Shown here one piece after another: positions 27,601 through 38,363 of a DNA stretch of 64,000 bases. This stretch comes from Sphingomonas nostoxanthinifaciens. Lineage in GTDB: Bacteria > Pseudomonadota > Alphaproteobacteria > Sphingomonadales > Sphingomonadaceae. Under the pieces are notes generated by a model. That model did not search any database. It saw only the letters and a list, made by a program, of their open reading frames with translations, and was not told the origin of the DNA. Numbering within the stretch: the first letter of the stretch is position 1; each line of letters starts with the position of its first letter. Both the position numbers and the translations under genes were made by a program. Location: assembly GCF_019930585.1 (NCBI RefSeq), contig NZ_CP082839.1, positions 310,001 through 374,000 of the forward strand, written 5' to 3'.

Positions 27601-29327
27601 ACGCGCCTGCCGCGCTGCGGCTCGATCGCGCCGACCGCATTTACCTGCGCGATATCGCCGAGCCGGCGACGCCGATGGGGGTCGCACAGCAGCGGCTGAT
27701 GGTGATCATGCTGCTGTTCATGCTGGTGAGCGGCGTGATCGCGGCACGACTGGTGCAGATCTGCCTGTTCAGCAACAATCAGGGGCGGAGCGGCCTTCCC
27801 GCCGCGGGCGCGCGCGGCGCGATCTACGATCGCAACGGCGTCCCGCTCGCCACCACGATCAAGCTGTGGACCGTCGCGATCAACCCGCGCAAGGTGCTGG
27901 GCGACCGCGAGGCGCTGGCGATCAAGCTCGCGCAATTGATGCCCGAGCGCAGCGTGCAGGATTATCGGCGCATGCTCTATTCGGGCAAGGCGTTCTTCTA
28001 TCTGCGCCGGCCCGCACCGCCCGAACTCGCCGCCGCGGTCAACGCGTTGGGCGATCCCGGCATGGTGCTGCTGACCGAGCCGCGCCGCCTGTTCCCGCAG
28101 GGCATGCTCGGCGGACACATCCTCGGCTATTCGCAGATGACTGCGCATGGGCTCACCGGCATCGGCGCGGAGCGCTATTTCGACGCCGATCTCGCCAAGG
28201 GCGGGTCGGTCAACCTGTCGATCGATACCCGCGTCCAGGCGGCGCTGGAGGACGAGATTGCGCGGCGCATGAGCGAGGTCTCGGCGATCGGCGGCGCGGG
28301 CGTGGTGCTGGATGCCGATACCGGCGAAGTGCTCGGCATGGCGTCGCTGCCCGACATCAACCCCAACGATCCGCTGAAGAGCGCGCGCGACCCCAACAAT
28401 CACGACATGATCAACAAGGTCACGCTCGCCACCTACGAGCTGGGCTCGACCTTCAAGATGCTCACCTTCGCCAATGCGATCGAGCATGGCGTGATCACCG
28501 ACTGGGCCAAGACCTACAATGTCTCGTCGCCGCTCCACATCGGCAGCCACACGATCCACGACGACGAGCCCAAGCATCGCGCGCTGACCGTGCCCGAGGT
28601 GATGACCTTCTCGTCCAACATCGGCACCGCACAGATCGCCGAGGAGATCGGGCCCGATCGGGTGAAGGCGTTCTTCGGCGCGGCGCACATGTTCACGCCG
28701 ACGCAGATCGAGCTGCGTGAGCGCGGCACGCCGCAATTGCCGCGCGACTGGGGCCGCGCGACGGTGATGACCACCGCTTTCGGCCACGGCATCGCGGTGA
28801 CCCCGCTGCACCTGGCGGAGGCCTATGCCGCCTTGGCCAATGGCGGCATCTGGCATCCCGCGACCCTGCTGCGCCACGAACCGGGCAAGCCCGTCCCCGC
28901 CGATCGGCTCGTGTCCGAGCAGACGAGCGCGAAGATGCGCCAGCTGATGCGGCTGGTGGTTCTGCAGGGCACCGGCACCAACGCCAATGCGCCGGGACTG
29001 CGCGTCGGCGGCAAGACCGGCACCGCCGAGAAGATCGTCAACGGCCACTACGTCAAGAACTCGAACATCACGACCTTCGCCGGCGCATTCCCGATGGATC
29101 ACCCGCGCTACGTCGTGCTGGTGGTGCTCGACGATGCGAAGGCGAGTAAGGGCACCTACGGCTTCAAGACCGCCGGCTGGATGACGGCGCCGCTCGCCAA
29201 GCGTATCATTGCGCGGATCGGTCCGCTCCTCGGGATCAGGCCGGAGGACGGCAAGGACGTGGACGAATCCGATCTGATGCCGCTCATCCTCGAGAAGAAG
29301 GTGCCCGGCAAGAATGAGGTTGAATGA
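27597..29327 (+). CDS. ftsI: Septal peptidoglycan transpeptidase FtsI (PBP3)
   Basis: A 576-residue class B penicillin-binding protein. Basic cytoplasmic start, membrane helix at about 32-55, N-terminal dimerisation domain (GARGAIYDRNGVPLATT), then a transpeptidase domain with ELGSTFKMLTFANAIE (active Ser in STFK), SSNIGTAQ (SxN) and GGKTGTAEK (KTG). The late PRYVVLVVLDDAK matches FtsI. It cross-links septal murein with FtsW. GTG start at 27597 overlaps ftsL; murE begins 14 nt before its stop. Confidence 0.96.
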   Translation: MNAPAALRLDRADRIYLRDIAEPATPMGVAQQRLMVIMLLFMLVSGVIAARLVQICLFSNNQGRSGLPAAGARGAIYDRNGVPLATTIKLWTVAINPRKVLGDREALAIKLAQLMPERSVQDYRRMLYSGKAFFYLRRPAPPELAAAVNALGDPGMVLLTEPRRLFPQGMLGGHILGYSQMTAHGLTGIGAERYFDADLAKGGSVNLSIDTRVQAALEDEIARRMSEVSAIGGAGVVLDADTGEVLGMASLPDINPNDPLKSARDPNNHDMINKVTLATYELGSTFKMLTFANAIEHGVITDWAKTYNVSSPLHIGSHTIHDDEPKHRALTVPEVMTFSSNIGTAQIAEEIGPDRVKAFFGAAHMFTPTQIELRERGTPQLPRDWGRATVMTTAFGHGIAVTPLHLAEAYAALANGGIWHPATLLRHEPGKPVPADRLVSEQTSAKMRQLMRLVVLQGTGTNANAPGLRVGGKTGTAEKIVNGHYVKNSNITTFAGAFPMDHPRYVVLVVLDDAKASKGTYGFKTAGWMTAPLAKRIIARIGPLLGIRPEDGKDVDESDLMPLILEKKVPGKNEVE

Positions 29328-30741
29328 GCTGATCGACGGCATCGCGCTGCCGGCGGGCGAGGCCCGCGTGACCGGCTTCGCGATCGACAGCCGCAAGGTG
29401 GCGCCAGGCACCGTCTTCGGCGCGTTTCGCGGTGCCGTGCACAATGGCGAGGATTATATCGCGCAGGCGATCGCCGCCGGGGCGATCGCGATCGTCGCCC
29501 GCCCCGAGGCGATCGTCGAGGGCGCGCTCCACATCGCCGATGGCGAGCCGCGCCGTGCCTTCGCACAGATGGCGGCGCGCTTCTTCGCGCCCTTTCCCGA
29601 AACGGTGGTCGCGGTCACCGGCACCAACGGTAAGACCTCGACGGTCGAGCTCACCCGTCAGCTGTGGCGGATGGCGGGGTACAGCGCCGCCTCGATCGGC
29701 ACGCTCGGCGTCACCACAGCCGACGATTCGGTGTCGACCGGGCTGACCACGCCCGACATCGCCACCTTCCTGTCGAACATGGCGGGGCTGCGACGCGAGG
29801 GCGTGACCCATGCCGCGTTCGAGGCGTCGAGCCACGGCCTCTCGCAATTCCGGACCGAGGGGCTGCCGGTGCGCGCGGCGGCCTTCACCAACCTGAGCCG
29901 CGACCATCTCGATTATCACGGCACGATGGAGGCCTATCTCGAGGCCAAATTGCGCCTGTTTGCCGAGGTGGTCGCGGCCGATGGCACGGCGGTGGTGTGG
30001 GCCGACGACGACGCCTCGACCCGCGTGGTCGAGATTGCGCGCGAGCGCGGCGTGCGGGTGATGACCGTGGGCAAGAGCGGCGAGAGCCTGAAGCTGGTCG
30101 CGCGTGAACCGACCCAACTCGGCCAGACGCTTTCGATCGCGGTCGACGGCACGACGCACACGGTGACGCTGCCGCTGATCGGCGCCTATCAGGCGGCGAA
30201 CGCGCTCGTCGCCGCCGGGCTCGTCATCGCGACCGGCGGCGACGTGGCCGAGGTGTTTGCGCGGCTGCAGCGCGTCCAGCCGGTGCGCGGGCGGCTGGAG
30301 CGCGCCGCGATCAGCCGCACCGGCGCGCCGATCTATGTCGATTACGCGCACACGCCCGACGGGCTGGAGGCCGCGATCGAGGCGTTGCGGCCGCACACGA
30401 CCGGCCGGCTGATCGCCTTGTTCGGCGCGGGCGGGGATCGCGATACCGGCAAGCGCCCGCTGATGGGTGCGGTCGCGACGCGGCTGGCCGATCATGTGAT
30501 CGTCACCGACGACAATCCGCGCAGCGAGGACGCCGCCGCGATCCGCCGCGCGGTGCTGATGGGCGCGCCCGGCGCGGTCGAGATTGGCGGCCGGCGCGAG
30601 GCGATCGCCGCCGCCATCGCGCAGGCGGGCGAGGGCGATATCGTCCTGCTCGCCGGCAAGGGGCACGAGCAGGGGCAGATCGTCGGCGATCGCGTGCTGC
30701 CGTTCGACGACGTCCAGGTCGCGCGGGAATGCGCCGGATGA
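29314..30741 (+). CDS. murE: UDP-MurNAc-tripeptide synthetase MurE
   Basis: A 475-residue Mur ligase that adds the third residue (meso-diaminopimelate in this group) to UDP-MurNAc-L-Ala-D-Glu. ATP site VAVTGTNGKTSTVELTRQLW; central ASSHGLSQFRTEGLPVRAA; the DAP-recognition motif DDNPRSED and VDYAHTPDGLE are present, which supports meso-DAP rather than lysine. The start ATG lies within the last codons of ftsI. The stop overlaps the murF ATG. Confidence 0.97.
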   Translation: MRLNELIDGIALPAGEARVTGFAIDSRKVAPGTVFGAFRGAVHNGEDYIAQAIAAGAIAIVARPEAIVEGALHIADGEPRRAFAQMAARFFAPFPETVVAVTGTNGKTSTVELTRQLWRMAGYSAASIGTLGVTTADDSVSTGLTTPDIATFLSNMAGLRREGVTHAAFEASSHGLSQFRTEGLPVRAAAFTNLSRDHLDYHGTMEAYLEAKLRLFAEVVAADGTAVVWADDDASTRVVEIARERGVRVMTVGKSGESLKLVAREPTQLGQTLSIAVDGTTHTVTLPLIGAYQAANALVAAGLVIATGGDVAEVFARLQRVQPVRGRLERAAISRTGAPIYVDYAHTPDGLEAAIEALRPHTTGRLIALFGAGGDRDTGKRPLMGAVATRLADHVIVTDDNPRSEDAAAIRRAVLMGAPGAVEIGGRREAIAAAIAQAGEGDIVLLAGKGHEQGQIVGDRVLPFDDVQVARECAG

Positions 30742-32111
30742 CGCCGCTGTGGACCGCGCAGGAGGTTGCGGCCGCGACCGGCGGCAGCGCCTCGGCCGAT
30801 TTCGCGGCCAACGGTGTCGCGTTCGATTCGCGCGAGGTCGGCCCCGGCGACCTGTTCGTCGCGCTGAAGGGCGACGCGACCGACGGCCACCGCTTCGTCG
30901 CGCAGGCGTTCGCGCAGGGTGCGGCGGGGGCGATCGTGTCGCAGCCGGTCGACGGCCCGCACGTGCTGGTGGCCGATACGAGTGCGGCGCTCGACGTGCT
31001 CGGCGCGGCTTCGCGGGCGCGCACGGCGGCCACGATCGTCGGCGTGACCGGATCGGTCGGCAAGACCAGCGTCAAGGAAGCCCTGTTCGCGGCGCTCGAT
31101 CGCTCCGCCCCCGGAGCGGTGCATCGCAGCCTCAAGAGCTACAACAATCACGTCGGCGTGCCGCTCAGCCTTGCGCGCATGCCGCGCGAGACGCGCTTCG
31201 CGGTGTTCGAGATGGGGATGAACCATGCCGGCGAACTCGCCGCGCTCACCCGGCTCGTCCGCCCGCATGTCGCGATCGTGACGGCGATCGCGCTCGCGCA
31301 CGGCGCCTTCTTCGCCGACGAGGCGGCGATCGCCGAAGCCAAGAGCGAGATCTTTGAAGGGCTGGAGCCCGCCGGCACCGCGATCACCCCCTATGACAGC
31401 CCGCACCGCGAACGGCTGATCGCCGCGGCGCGCGCCCATGCGGGCCAGATCACCACCTTCGGGCGCGACCCTGCCGCCGACATCTATGCCGGCGAGACGA
31501 TCCGGCTCGCGCGCGGCACGTTCGTCAGTGCACGCCTGCGCGCGGCGCGGTTGAGCTTCACCCTCGCGCCGCCGGGCGAGCATTGGGTCTCCAACGCGCT
31601 CGCCATCCTCGCCGCGGTCGAGGTAGCGGGCGGCGACCTCGCGCTGGCCGGGCTCGCGCTCGCCGAACTGGAAGGGCTGGCCGGGCGCGGCAGGCGGCTG
31701 ACCGTCGTCGCGGGCGACGGCGAGGCCTTGCTGATCGACGAGAGCTACAATGCCAACCCCGCCTCGATGCGCGCGACGCTCGCGGTGCTCGGGCAGGAGA
31801 AAGCCGCGCGGCGCATCGCCATCCTCGGCGGCATGCGCGAGCTCGGGCCCGACGAGGCGCGTCACCATGCCGAGCTGGCCGGGCCGGTCATGGCGGCCGG
31901 CGTGGGTGCGGCACTGCTCGTCGGCAACGAGATGGCGGCGCTCGCCGCGGCGCTTGAGGGCCGGCTCGATCTGGTCCATGTGCCCGACGCCGCCGCCGCG
32001 AGCGCTGCCGCCAAATCAATGGTGGCGCCGGGCGACGTCATCCTCGTCAAGGGTTCCAATTCGTTCGGACTGGCAAGCGTGGTCGCCGCGCTGGCCGGAG
32101 TTGAGGGCTGA
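30738..32111 (+). CDS. murF: UDP-MurNAc-pentapeptide synthetase MurF
   Basis: A 457-residue Mur ligase that adds D-Ala-D-Ala. ATP loop [15 protein letters not shown] (GSVGKT, as usual for MurF), then [33 protein letters not shown] and [17 protein letters not shown], all MurF signatures. ATG at 30738 overlaps the murE stop (ATGA) and is preferred to the ATG three codons earlier. mraY starts on the last base of its stop. Confidence 0.97.
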   Translation: MTPLWTAQEVAAATGGSASADFAANGVAFDSREVGPGDLFVALKGDATDGHRFVAQAFAQGAAGAIVSQPVDGPHVLVADTSAALDVLGAASRARTAATIVGVTGSVGKTSVKEALFAALDRSAPGAVHRSLKSYNNHVGVPLSLARMPRETRFAVFEMGMNHAGELAALTRLVRPHVAIVTAIALAHGAFFADEAAIAEAKSEIFEGLEPAGTAITPYDSPHRERLIAAARAHAGQITTFGRDPAADIYAGETIRLARGTFVSARLRAARLSFTLAPPGEHWVSNALAILAAVEVAGGDLALAGLALAELEGLAGRGRRLTVVAGDGEALLIDESYNANPASMRATLAVLGQEKAARRIAILGGMRELGPDEARHHAELAGPVMAAGVGAALLVGNEMAALAAALEGRLDLVHVPDAAAASAAAKSMVAPGDVILVKGSNSFGLASVVAALAGVEG

Positions 32112-33181
32112 TGCTGTACCTGATCGCGGAGGCCCTGGGCTTTCCGCACGTCCTGAACCTGATTCGCTACATCACCTTCCGCGCGGGCGCGGCCGCGATG
32201 ACCGCTTTGTTCATCGGCCTGTTCATCGGGCCGCGCTTCATCGGCTGGTTGCGGGTGAAGCAGGGCAAGGGCCAGCCGATCCGCGCCGATGGGCCGCAGA
32301 CGCACCTCGCCAAGGTCGGCACGCCGACGATGGGCGGGCTGATGATCCTCACCACGCTCGCCATCGCGGTGTTGCTGTGGATGGACCTCGGCAACCGCTA
32401 CACTTGGGCGTGCCTGCTGGTGACGTTCGGCTTCGGCCTGATCGGCTTCATGGACGATTACGACAAGGTCAAGAAGCGCAGCCATGCCGGCATTTCGGGC
32501 CGATTGCGGCTGCTGCTGGAATTCGTGATCGCCGGCGTCGCGGCGTTCATCATCGTGCAGGGCAACGGCACGCACCTCTACGTGCCGTTCTACAACGGGC
32601 CGGTGATCGACCTCGGCTATTTCTACGTGCCGTTCGCGGCTTTCATCATCGTCGGGTTCGGCAATGCGGTGAACCTGACCGACGGGCTCGACGGGCTCGC
32701 GACGATGCCGGTGGTGATCGCCAGCCTCGCTTTCTTCGTCATCACCTATCTTGCGGGCAACGCGAAGTTCGCCGTCTATCTCGGCATTCCGCACGTGCCG
32801 GGCGCGGGCGGGCTCGGCGTGATGACCGCGGCGATGATCGGCGCCAGCCTCGCTTTCCTGTGGTTCAACGCGCCGCCGGCGGCGGTGTTCATGGGCGACA
32901 CCGGCAGCCTCGCGCTCGGCGGCGCGCTCGGTGCGATCGCGGTGACGGCGCATCACGAGATCGTGCTGCTGATCGTCGGCGGCCTGTTCGTGCTGGAGAC
33001 GGTGAGCGTCATCCTGCAGGTGTTCTTCTACAAAAGGACGGGCAAGCGCATCTTCCGCATGGCGCCGATCCACCACCATTTCGAGCAGCTCGGCTGGAGC
33101 GAGCCGACCGTGGTGATCCGCTTCTGGATCATCAGCTTCGTGCTGGCGCTCGCCGGCCTCGCCACGCTGAAGCTGCGGTGA
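32111..33181 (+). CDS. mraY: Phospho-MurNAc-pentapeptide translocase MraY
   Basis: A 356-residue polytopic enzyme making lipid I from UDP-MurNAc-pentapeptide and undecaprenyl phosphate. About ten membrane helices. Motifs: [46 protein letters not shown] (Asp pair), [17 protein letters not shown] and the late [17 protein letters not shown]. All are diagnostic. ATG at 32111 shares its A with the murF stop; murD overlaps at the 3' end. Confidence 0.98.
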   Translation: MLYLIAEALGFPHVLNLIRYITFRAGAAAMTALFIGLFIGPRFIGWLRVKQGKGQPIRADGPQTHLAKVGTPTMGGLMILTTLAIAVLLWMDLGNRYTWACLLVTFGFGLIGFMDDYDKVKKRSHAGISGRLRLLLEFVIAGVAAFIIVQGNGTHLYVPFYNGPVIDLGYFYVPFAAFIIVGFGNAVNLTDGLDGLATMPVVIASLAFFVITYLAGNAKFAVYLGIPHVPGAGGLGVMTAAMIGASLAFLWFNAPPAAVFMGDTGSLALGGALGAIAVTAHHEIVLLIVGGLFVLETVSVILQVFFYKRTGKRIFRMAPIHHHFEQLGWSEPTVVIRFWIISFVLALAGLATLKLR

Positions 33182-34521
33182 TCGTCTCGCCGGCCTTTTC
33201 GGGCAAGCGCTACGCCGTGCTCGGCCTCGCGCGCTCGGGCCTCGCGACGGTCGAGGCGTTGCTGGCGAGTGGTGCGCGCGTCACGGCGTGGGACGGCAAG
33301 GACGAGGCGCGCGCCAAGCTCGCCGCCCAAGAGGGGCTGGACCTCGCCGATCCGCTCGATATCGACCTCGTCGGCTATGACGGCGTCGTCGTGTCGCCGG
33401 GCGTGCCGCTCAACCGCCACCCGATCGCCGCCAAGGCGCGCGACGCCGGCGTGCCGGTGATCGGCGACATCGAGCTGTTCGCGCAGGCGCGCGCGAGCCT
33501 GCCGCCGCACAAGGTGGTCGGCATCACCGGCACCAACGGCAAGTCGACCACGACCGCTTTGATCCACCACATCTTGCAGACGGCCGGCGTGCCGAGCCTG
33601 ATGGGCGGCAATATCGGCCTGCCGATCCTGTCGCAGGATCCGCTTCCCGAAGGCGGTGTCTATGTGCTGGAGTTGTCGAGCTACCAGATCGACCTGACGT
33701 TCAGCCTCGACTGTGATGTCGCGGTGCTGACCAACATCACGCCCGACCATCTCGACCGCTATGACGGGTTCGAGGGCTATGCGGCGAGCAAGGCGCGGCT
33801 GTTCGGCATGCGGGGTGCGGGGCACGTCGCGGTGATCGCGACCGAGGACGACCAGACGCGCGCAATTGCCACCCAACTCCGTCATCCCGGCGCAGGCCGG
33901 GATCCAGTCGACGGTGCGGAACTGGACCCCGGCCTGCGCCGGGGTGACGTGGTCGAAGTCGGATCGGCCGACATCGTCGATCAGTCGCGCTGGCCCGCGC
34001 TGCAGGGGCCGCACAATGCCCAGAACGCCGCCTGCGCCATCGCGACCTGCACCGCGCTCGGCCTGGGCGACGACGCGATCGAGGCCGGGCTCGCATCCTA
34101 TCCCGGCCTGCCGCACCGGATGGAGCGCGTCGCCGAGAAGGGCGGCGTCCTCTACGTCAACGATTCGAAGGCGACCAACGCCACCGCGACGGCACCCGCA
34201 CTCGCCGCCTACCCCGCGATCCACTGGATCCTCGGCGGGCTGCGCAAGACCGACGAGCTCGACGATTGCGCGCCTTTCTACGGTCATGTCCGCGCGGGCT
34301 ATGTGATCGGCGAGGCGGCGCCCTTGTTCGCGCATATCCTCGGCGAGGCGGGCCTGCCCGTCACCGAGAGCGGCACGCTCGATCAGGCGGTGCGCGATGC
34401 GGCGGCGACGGCTCGGCCGGGCGAGACGGTGATGCTGTCGCCGGCCTGCGCCTCGTTCGACCAGTTCACCGATTACGAAGCGCGCGGAGAAGCCTTTCGC
34501 GCGGCCGTGGGGGCGCTCTAA
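33178..34521 (+). CDS. murD: UDP-MurNAc-alanine:D-glutamate ligase MurD, with internal palindromic insert
   Basis: A 447-residue Mur ligase adding D-Glu. GTG start at 33178 overlaps the mraY stop (GTGA). N-terminal [23 protein letters not shown] loop [19 protein letters not shown]; then [49 protein letters not shown] and C-terminal [19 protein letters not shown]. Between the central Mur strands and the [17 protein letters not shown] motif, residues 235-257 ([18 protein letters not shown]...) are encoded by a 68-bp inverted repeat at 33881-33948. The frame is intact before and after, and all catalytic motifs remain, so the enzyme is probably functional with an extra surface loop in the central domain. 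Confidence 0.96.
   Translation: MIVSPAFSGKRYAVLGLARSGLATVEALLASGARVTAWDGKDEARAKLAAQEGLDLADPLDIDLVGYDGVVVSPGVPLNRHPIAAKARDAGVPVIGDIELFAQARASLPPHKVVGITGTNGKSTTTALIHHILQTAGVPSLMGGNIGLPILSQDPLPEGGVYVLELSSYQIDLTFSLDCDVAVLTNITPDHLDRYDGFEGYAASKARLFGMRGAGHVAVIATEDDQTRAIATQLRHPGAGRDPVDGAELDPGLRRGDVVEVGSADIVDQSRWPALQGPHNAQNAACAIATCTALGLGDDAIEAGLASYPGLPHRMERVAEKGGVLYVNDSKATNATATAPALAAYPAIHWILGGLRKTDELDDCAPFYGHVRAGYVIGEAAPLFAHILGEAGLPVTESGTLDQAVRDAAATARPGETVMLSPACASFDQFTDYEARGEAFRAAVGAL
33881..33948. repeat. Long inverted repeat, GTCATCCCGGC family, copy inside murD
   Basis: Arms of 28 bp, 33881-33908 and 33921-33948, inverted with two mismatches around a 12-bp loop. Core CCCGGCGCAGGCCGGG. Same family as 75-177. 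It is translated in frame as murD residues 235-257. Confidence 0.92.
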
Positions 34522-34522
34522 G

Positions 34523-35779
34523 ATGGCGACGATGGCAGGCAAGGTCGGCATGATCGATCCGGCGGAAGCGCGCCGGCGGGCGCGCGCGCGCAGGCGCGGC
34601 GAGCGATTCGGGCGCGGCGACCGCTCGGCGCTGGCGACGTGGTTCTGGGAGATCGACCATGTGCTGCTGGTGCTGGTCACCCTGCTGATCGGCATCGGCC
34701 TGATCGCGGTGGCGGCGGCGGCGCCGGCGGCGGCGCAGCGTTATTCGGACGCGACCCACATCATGCCGTCGCATTATTATTTCTGGCGCCAGCTTGTCTG
34801 GACGATGCTGGCGGTGCCGGTGCTGATCGGCGTGTCGATGCTGCCCAAGGTGCTGGCGCGGCGCTTCGCGCTGGCGGGGGCGGCGATCTTCTTCCTGATG
34901 CTGGTGATGGTGCCGGTGATGGGCGGCGCCGAGAAGAACGGCGCGCAGCGCTGGATCTATTTCGGCCCGATCCAGGTGCAGCCGTCCGAATTCCTGAAGC
35001 CCCTGTTCGTGGTGGCGGTGGCGTGGATGCTGTCGCTGAAGACCAAGGACGACAAATTGCCGGTGGTGACGATCACCGCCGGGCTGCTCGCCGCGATCGG
35101 CGCGCTGCTGATGCACCAGCCCGATTTCGGCCAGACGGTGATCTTCGTCTCGGTGTGGCTGGTGCTGCTGACCTTGTCGGGCGTGCCGCTGAAATATCTC
35201 GGCGCGCTGGGCGGCGCGGGCGTGGGCGCGATCGGGCTCGCTTACCTGTTTTATCCGGTCGCGACCGCGCGCATCAACGGCTTCCTCAAGATCGGCGACG
35301 CGTCGAAGCAGGTCGACGATTATCAGATGGTCTCGGCCTACAAGACGATCACCCATGGCGGGCTGATCGGCACCGGGCCGGGCGCGGGCACGTTCAAGTT
35401 CGGCCTGCCCGAGCCGCACACCGATTACATCTTCTCGGTGATCGGCGAGGAGTTCGGGCTGGTCGCGTGCGTCGCGATCGCGCTGATCTATCTTGCCATC
35501 GTCGTGCGCACCTTCATGAAGCTGCTGCACGAGGAGGATCGCTTCCTGTTCTTCGCCAGCGCGGGCCTCGTCACGCAATTCGGGCTGCAGGCGCTGATCA
35601 ACATGCTGGTGAACGTCCACCTCGCGCCGTCGAAGGGGATGACGCTGCCGTTCATCTCCTACGGTGGCTCGTCGATGATCGCCTTGTCGGTTGGTTTCGG
35701 TCTGCTGCTCGCCTTCACCCGGCGCAATCCGTTCCTGACGCGCTCGCCCTACATCGTCACCTGGGGTGCGCCCAAGTGA
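34523..35779 (+). CDS. ftsW: Septal peptidoglycan glycosyltransferase FtsW
   Basis: A 418-residue SEDS protein with about ten membrane helices, polymerising lipid II together with FtsI. An Arg-rich cytoplasmic start (about 45 residues: RRRARARRRGERFG) precedes the first helix. Motifs: KNGAQRWIYFGPIQVQPSEF, MHQPDFGQTVIFVSVW, GTGPGAGTFKFGLPEPHTDY and IGEEFGLVACVAI, and the end LPFISYGGSSMIALSVGFGL. It starts one base after the murD stop. murG overlaps the end (GTGA). Confidence 0.97.
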   Translation: MATMAGKVGMIDPAEARRRARARRRGERFGRGDRSALATWFWEIDHVLLVLVTLLIGIGLIAVAAAAPAAAQRYSDATHIMPSHYYFWRQLVWTMLAVPVLIGVSMLPKVLARRFALAGAAIFFLMLVMVPVMGGAEKNGAQRWIYFGPIQVQPSEFLKPLFVVAVAWMLSLKTKDDKLPVVTITAGLLAAIGALLMHQPDFGQTVIFVSVWLVLLTLSGVPLKYLGALGGAGVGAIGLAYLFYPVATARINGFLKIGDASKQVDDYQMVSAYKTITHGGLIGTGPGAGTFKFGLPEPHTDYIFSVIGEEFGLVACVAIALIYLAIVVRTFMKLLHEEDRFLFFASAGLVTQFGLQALINMLVNVHLAPSKGMTLPFISYGGSSMIALSVGFGLLLAFTRRNPFLTRSPYIVTWGAPK

Positions 35780-36960
35780 GCATCACGCGTCAGTTCATCC
35801 TCGCCGCCGGGGGCACCGGCGGGCACATGGTGCCGGCGCACGCGCTGGCGGGCGAGTTGATGCGGCGCGGCCATCGCGTCGCGCTCGTCACCGACGAGCG
35901 CGGGCGGCGCATTCCCGGCCTGTTCGGCGATGTCGAGGTGCATGTCATGCCCGCCGGGCGCATGGCGGGCGGCCCGCTCGGCTGGTTCAAGGCGTGGGAG
36001 AGCATCCGCGCCGGGCGCACGATGGCGCGACGCCTGTATCGCGATTGCCAGCCGACCGCGGTGGTCGGCTTCGGCGGCTATCCCGCGCTGCCGGCGTTGC
36101 TGGCGGCGCTCGACCGCGGCATCGCAACCGCGGTGCACGAGCAGAATGCCGTGCTCGGCCGCGTCAACCGCCTGCTCGCGCGCCGCGTCGACGCCATCGC
36201 CACCGCTTATCCCGATGTCGAGCGGCTCAAGCCCCGCTTTGCGGGCAAGGTTGCCCTGGTCGGCAATCCGGTGCGCGAGGAAGTGAAGGCGATCGGCCGC
36301 CAGCGTTTCCCCGATCCCGGCCTCGACGGCCCGCTGCGCCTGCTCGTCACCGGCGGCAGCCAGGGCGCCACCATCCTCTCGACGGTCGTGCCCGAGGGGC
36401 TCGGCCTGCTCCCGCCCGAGCTGCGCGACCGGATCGAGGTCGTGCAGCAATGCCGACCCGACGATATCGAGCGCGTTCGCGCTACCTACACGTCGCTCGG
36501 CATCAAGGCCGAGCTCGCCACCTATCTGGAAGACCTGCCCGCCGTGCTTGCCGCCTCCCACCTCGTCGTCGCCCGCGCCGGCGCCTCGACCATCGCCGAG
36601 CTGACCGTCGCCGGCCGCCCTGCCATCCTCGTGCCGCTGCCGAGCGCGATGGACGACCACCAGACCGTCAATGCGCGCGAGATGACGCAGGCGGGTGGCG
36701 CGCGCACGATCGTGCAGCGCGCCTTCACCCCCAAGGCGCTGGCCGATGCCGTGGTCGAACTGGCGGGCGAGCCCGAGGCGCTGATCGCCGCCGCCGCCCA
36801 CGCCCGCGCCTGCGGCCGTCCGGGCGCGACCGAAGCGCTGGCCGATCTGGTTGAGGGCTTCGGCCGCACGCCGGTGATGGATGGCCTGCCCGTGCGCAAG
36901 AAGAAGCGCGGCCGCCGCCCCGCCGCTCCCCGCCTCGTCGCCGGGAGCGCGCGGGCATGA
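35776..36960 (+). CDS. murG: Lipid II synthase MurG (UDP-GlcNAc transferase)
   Basis: A 394-residue GT-B glycosyltransferase at the inner membrane, adding GlcNAc to lipid I. GTG start at 35776 overlaps ftsW. Motifs: [74 protein letters not shown] and [20 protein letters not shown]. The last 30 residues ([20 protein letters not shown]) are a basic extension beyond the usual about 360, probably membrane- or partner-binding. Confidence 0.97.
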   Translation: MSITRQFILAAGGTGGHMVPAHALAGELMRRGHRVALVTDERGRRIPGLFGDVEVHVMPAGRMAGGPLGWFKAWESIRAGRTMARRLYRDCQPTAVVGFGGYPALPALLAALDRGIATAVHEQNAVLGRVNRLLARRVDAIATAYPDVERLKPRFAGKVALVGNPVREEVKAIGRQRFPDPGLDGPLRLLVTGGSQGATILSTVVPEGLGLLPPELRDRIEVVQQCRPDDIERVRATYTSLGIKAELATYLEDLPAVLAASHLVVARAGASTIAELTVAGRPAILVPLPSAMDDHQTVNAREMTQAGGARTIVQRAFTPKALADAVVELAGEPEALIAAAAHARACGRPGATEALADLVEGFGRTPVMDGLPVRKKKRGRRPAAPRLVAGSARA

Positions 36961-38363
36961 GGGGCGTCGCGACCGACATCGGCACGATCCACTTCATCGG
37001 TATCGGCGGCATCGGCATGTCCGGCATTGCCGAGGTGATGCACAATCTCGGCTACAAGGTGCAGGGCTCCGACGTGGCCGAGGGCTATGTGGTCGAGGGG
37101 CTGCGTGCGCGCGGCATTCCGGTGGCGATCGGCCATCGCGCCGAGAATCTCGGCGATGCGGCGGTGGTCGTCACCTCGACCGCGATCAAGCGCGGCAATC
37201 CCGAGGTCGAGCTGGCGCTCGAAAGCCGCATCCCCGTCGTCCGCCGCGCCGAGATGCTGGCTGAGCTGATGCGGCTCAAGTCGACCGTCGCGGTGGCGGG
37301 CACGCACGGCAAGACCACCACCACCTCGATGGTCGCGGCCCTGCTGGATGCGGGCGGCGTCGACCCGACCGTCATCAATGGCGGCATCATCAACAGCTAC
37401 GGCTCGAATGCGCGGCTGGGTGCGTCGGACTGGATGGTGGTCGAGGCCGACGAGAGCGACGGCAGCTTCCTGCGCCTCGACGGCACGATCGCGGTCGTCA
37501 CCAACATCGATCCCGAACATCTCGATCATTACGGCTCGTTCGACCGGGTGAAGGAGGCGTTCGTCGAATTCGTCGAGAACGTGCCCTTCTATGGTGCCGC
37601 GCTGATGTGCCTCGACCATCCGGAGGTGCAGGCGATCCTTCCCAAGATCCGCGACCGGCGCGTCGTCACCTATGGCTTCTCGGCGCAGGCCGACGTGCGC
37701 GGCGTCAACGTCACGCCGATCCCCGGTGGCAACCGCTTCGAGACGATCGTGCGCCATCGCGACGGCACCACGCGCTCGATCGAGGGGGTCGAGCTGCCGA
37801 TGCCCGGCCGCCACAACGTCCAGAACGCGCTCGCCGCGATCGGCGTGGCGCTGGAGCTGGGCGTGAAGGACGAGGTGATCCGCACCGGCTTCGCCAAGTT
37901 CGGCGGGGTCAAGCGGCGCTTCACCAAGGTCGGCGAGGTCGACGGCGCGATCGTCATCGACGATTACGGCCACCATCCGGTCGAGATCCGCGCGGTGCTG
38001 TCGGCGGCGACCGAAGGCGCGCAGGGGCGCGTGATCGCGGTCGTCCAGCCGCACCGCTTCACCCGCCTGCGCGACCTGATGGCCGACTTCCAGAGCGCAT
38101 TCAACGAGGCCGACATCGTCTATGTCGCCCCCGTCTATCCGGCGGGCGAGGCGCCGATCGAGGGCGTCGATGCGGCGGCATTGGTGAGCGGGCTCAAGAT
38201 GCGCGGGCATCGCGCGGCGCAGGAGATATCCGGCCCGGAAGCCCTCGCGCAGGAGCTGGCGCAGGTGGTCCGCCCCGGCGACATGGTGATCTGCCTCGGT
38301 GCCGGCGACATCACCAAATGGGCGGCGGGCCTCGCCGATGCGATCCGGGACGCGAAGGGGTGA
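36957..38363 (+). CDS. murC: UDP-MurNAc:L-alanine ligase MurC
   Basis: A 468-residue Mur ligase adding the first residue of the stem peptide. N-terminal [23 protein letters not shown] loop [53 protein letters not shown]; and [20 protein letters not shown], the MurC signature. It overlaps murG (ATGA) and murB (GTGA), and so sits inside the coupled block. Confidence 0.97.
   Translation: MRGVATDIGTIHFIGIGGIGMSGIAEVMHNLGYKVQGSDVAEGYVVEGLRARGIPVAIGHRAENLGDAAVVVTSTAIKRGNPEVELALESRIPVVRRAEMLAELMRLKSTVAVAGTHGKTTTTSMVAALLDAGGVDPTVINGGIINSYGSNARLGASDWMVVEADESDGSFLRLDGTIAVVTNIDPEHLDHYGSFDRVKEAFVEFVENVPFYGAALMCLDHPEVQAILPKIRDRRVVTYGFSAQADVRGVNVTPIPGGNRFETIVRHRDGTTRSIEGVELPMPGRHNVQNALAAIGVALELGVKDEVIRTGFAKFGGVKRRFTKVGEVDGAIVIDDYGHHPVEIRAVLSAATEGAQGRVIAVVQPHRFTRLRDLMADFQSAFNEADIVYVAPVYPAGEAPIEGVDAAALVSGLKMRGHRAAQEISGPEALAQELAQVVRPGDMVICLGAGDITKWAAGLADAIRDAKG

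Noticed and set aside
31750..33177. N-terminal extension of murD as a much larger fusion protein
   Set aside because: The open frame before 33178 overlaps murF and mraY in another frame; the GTGA overlap with mraY and the family start support 33178.
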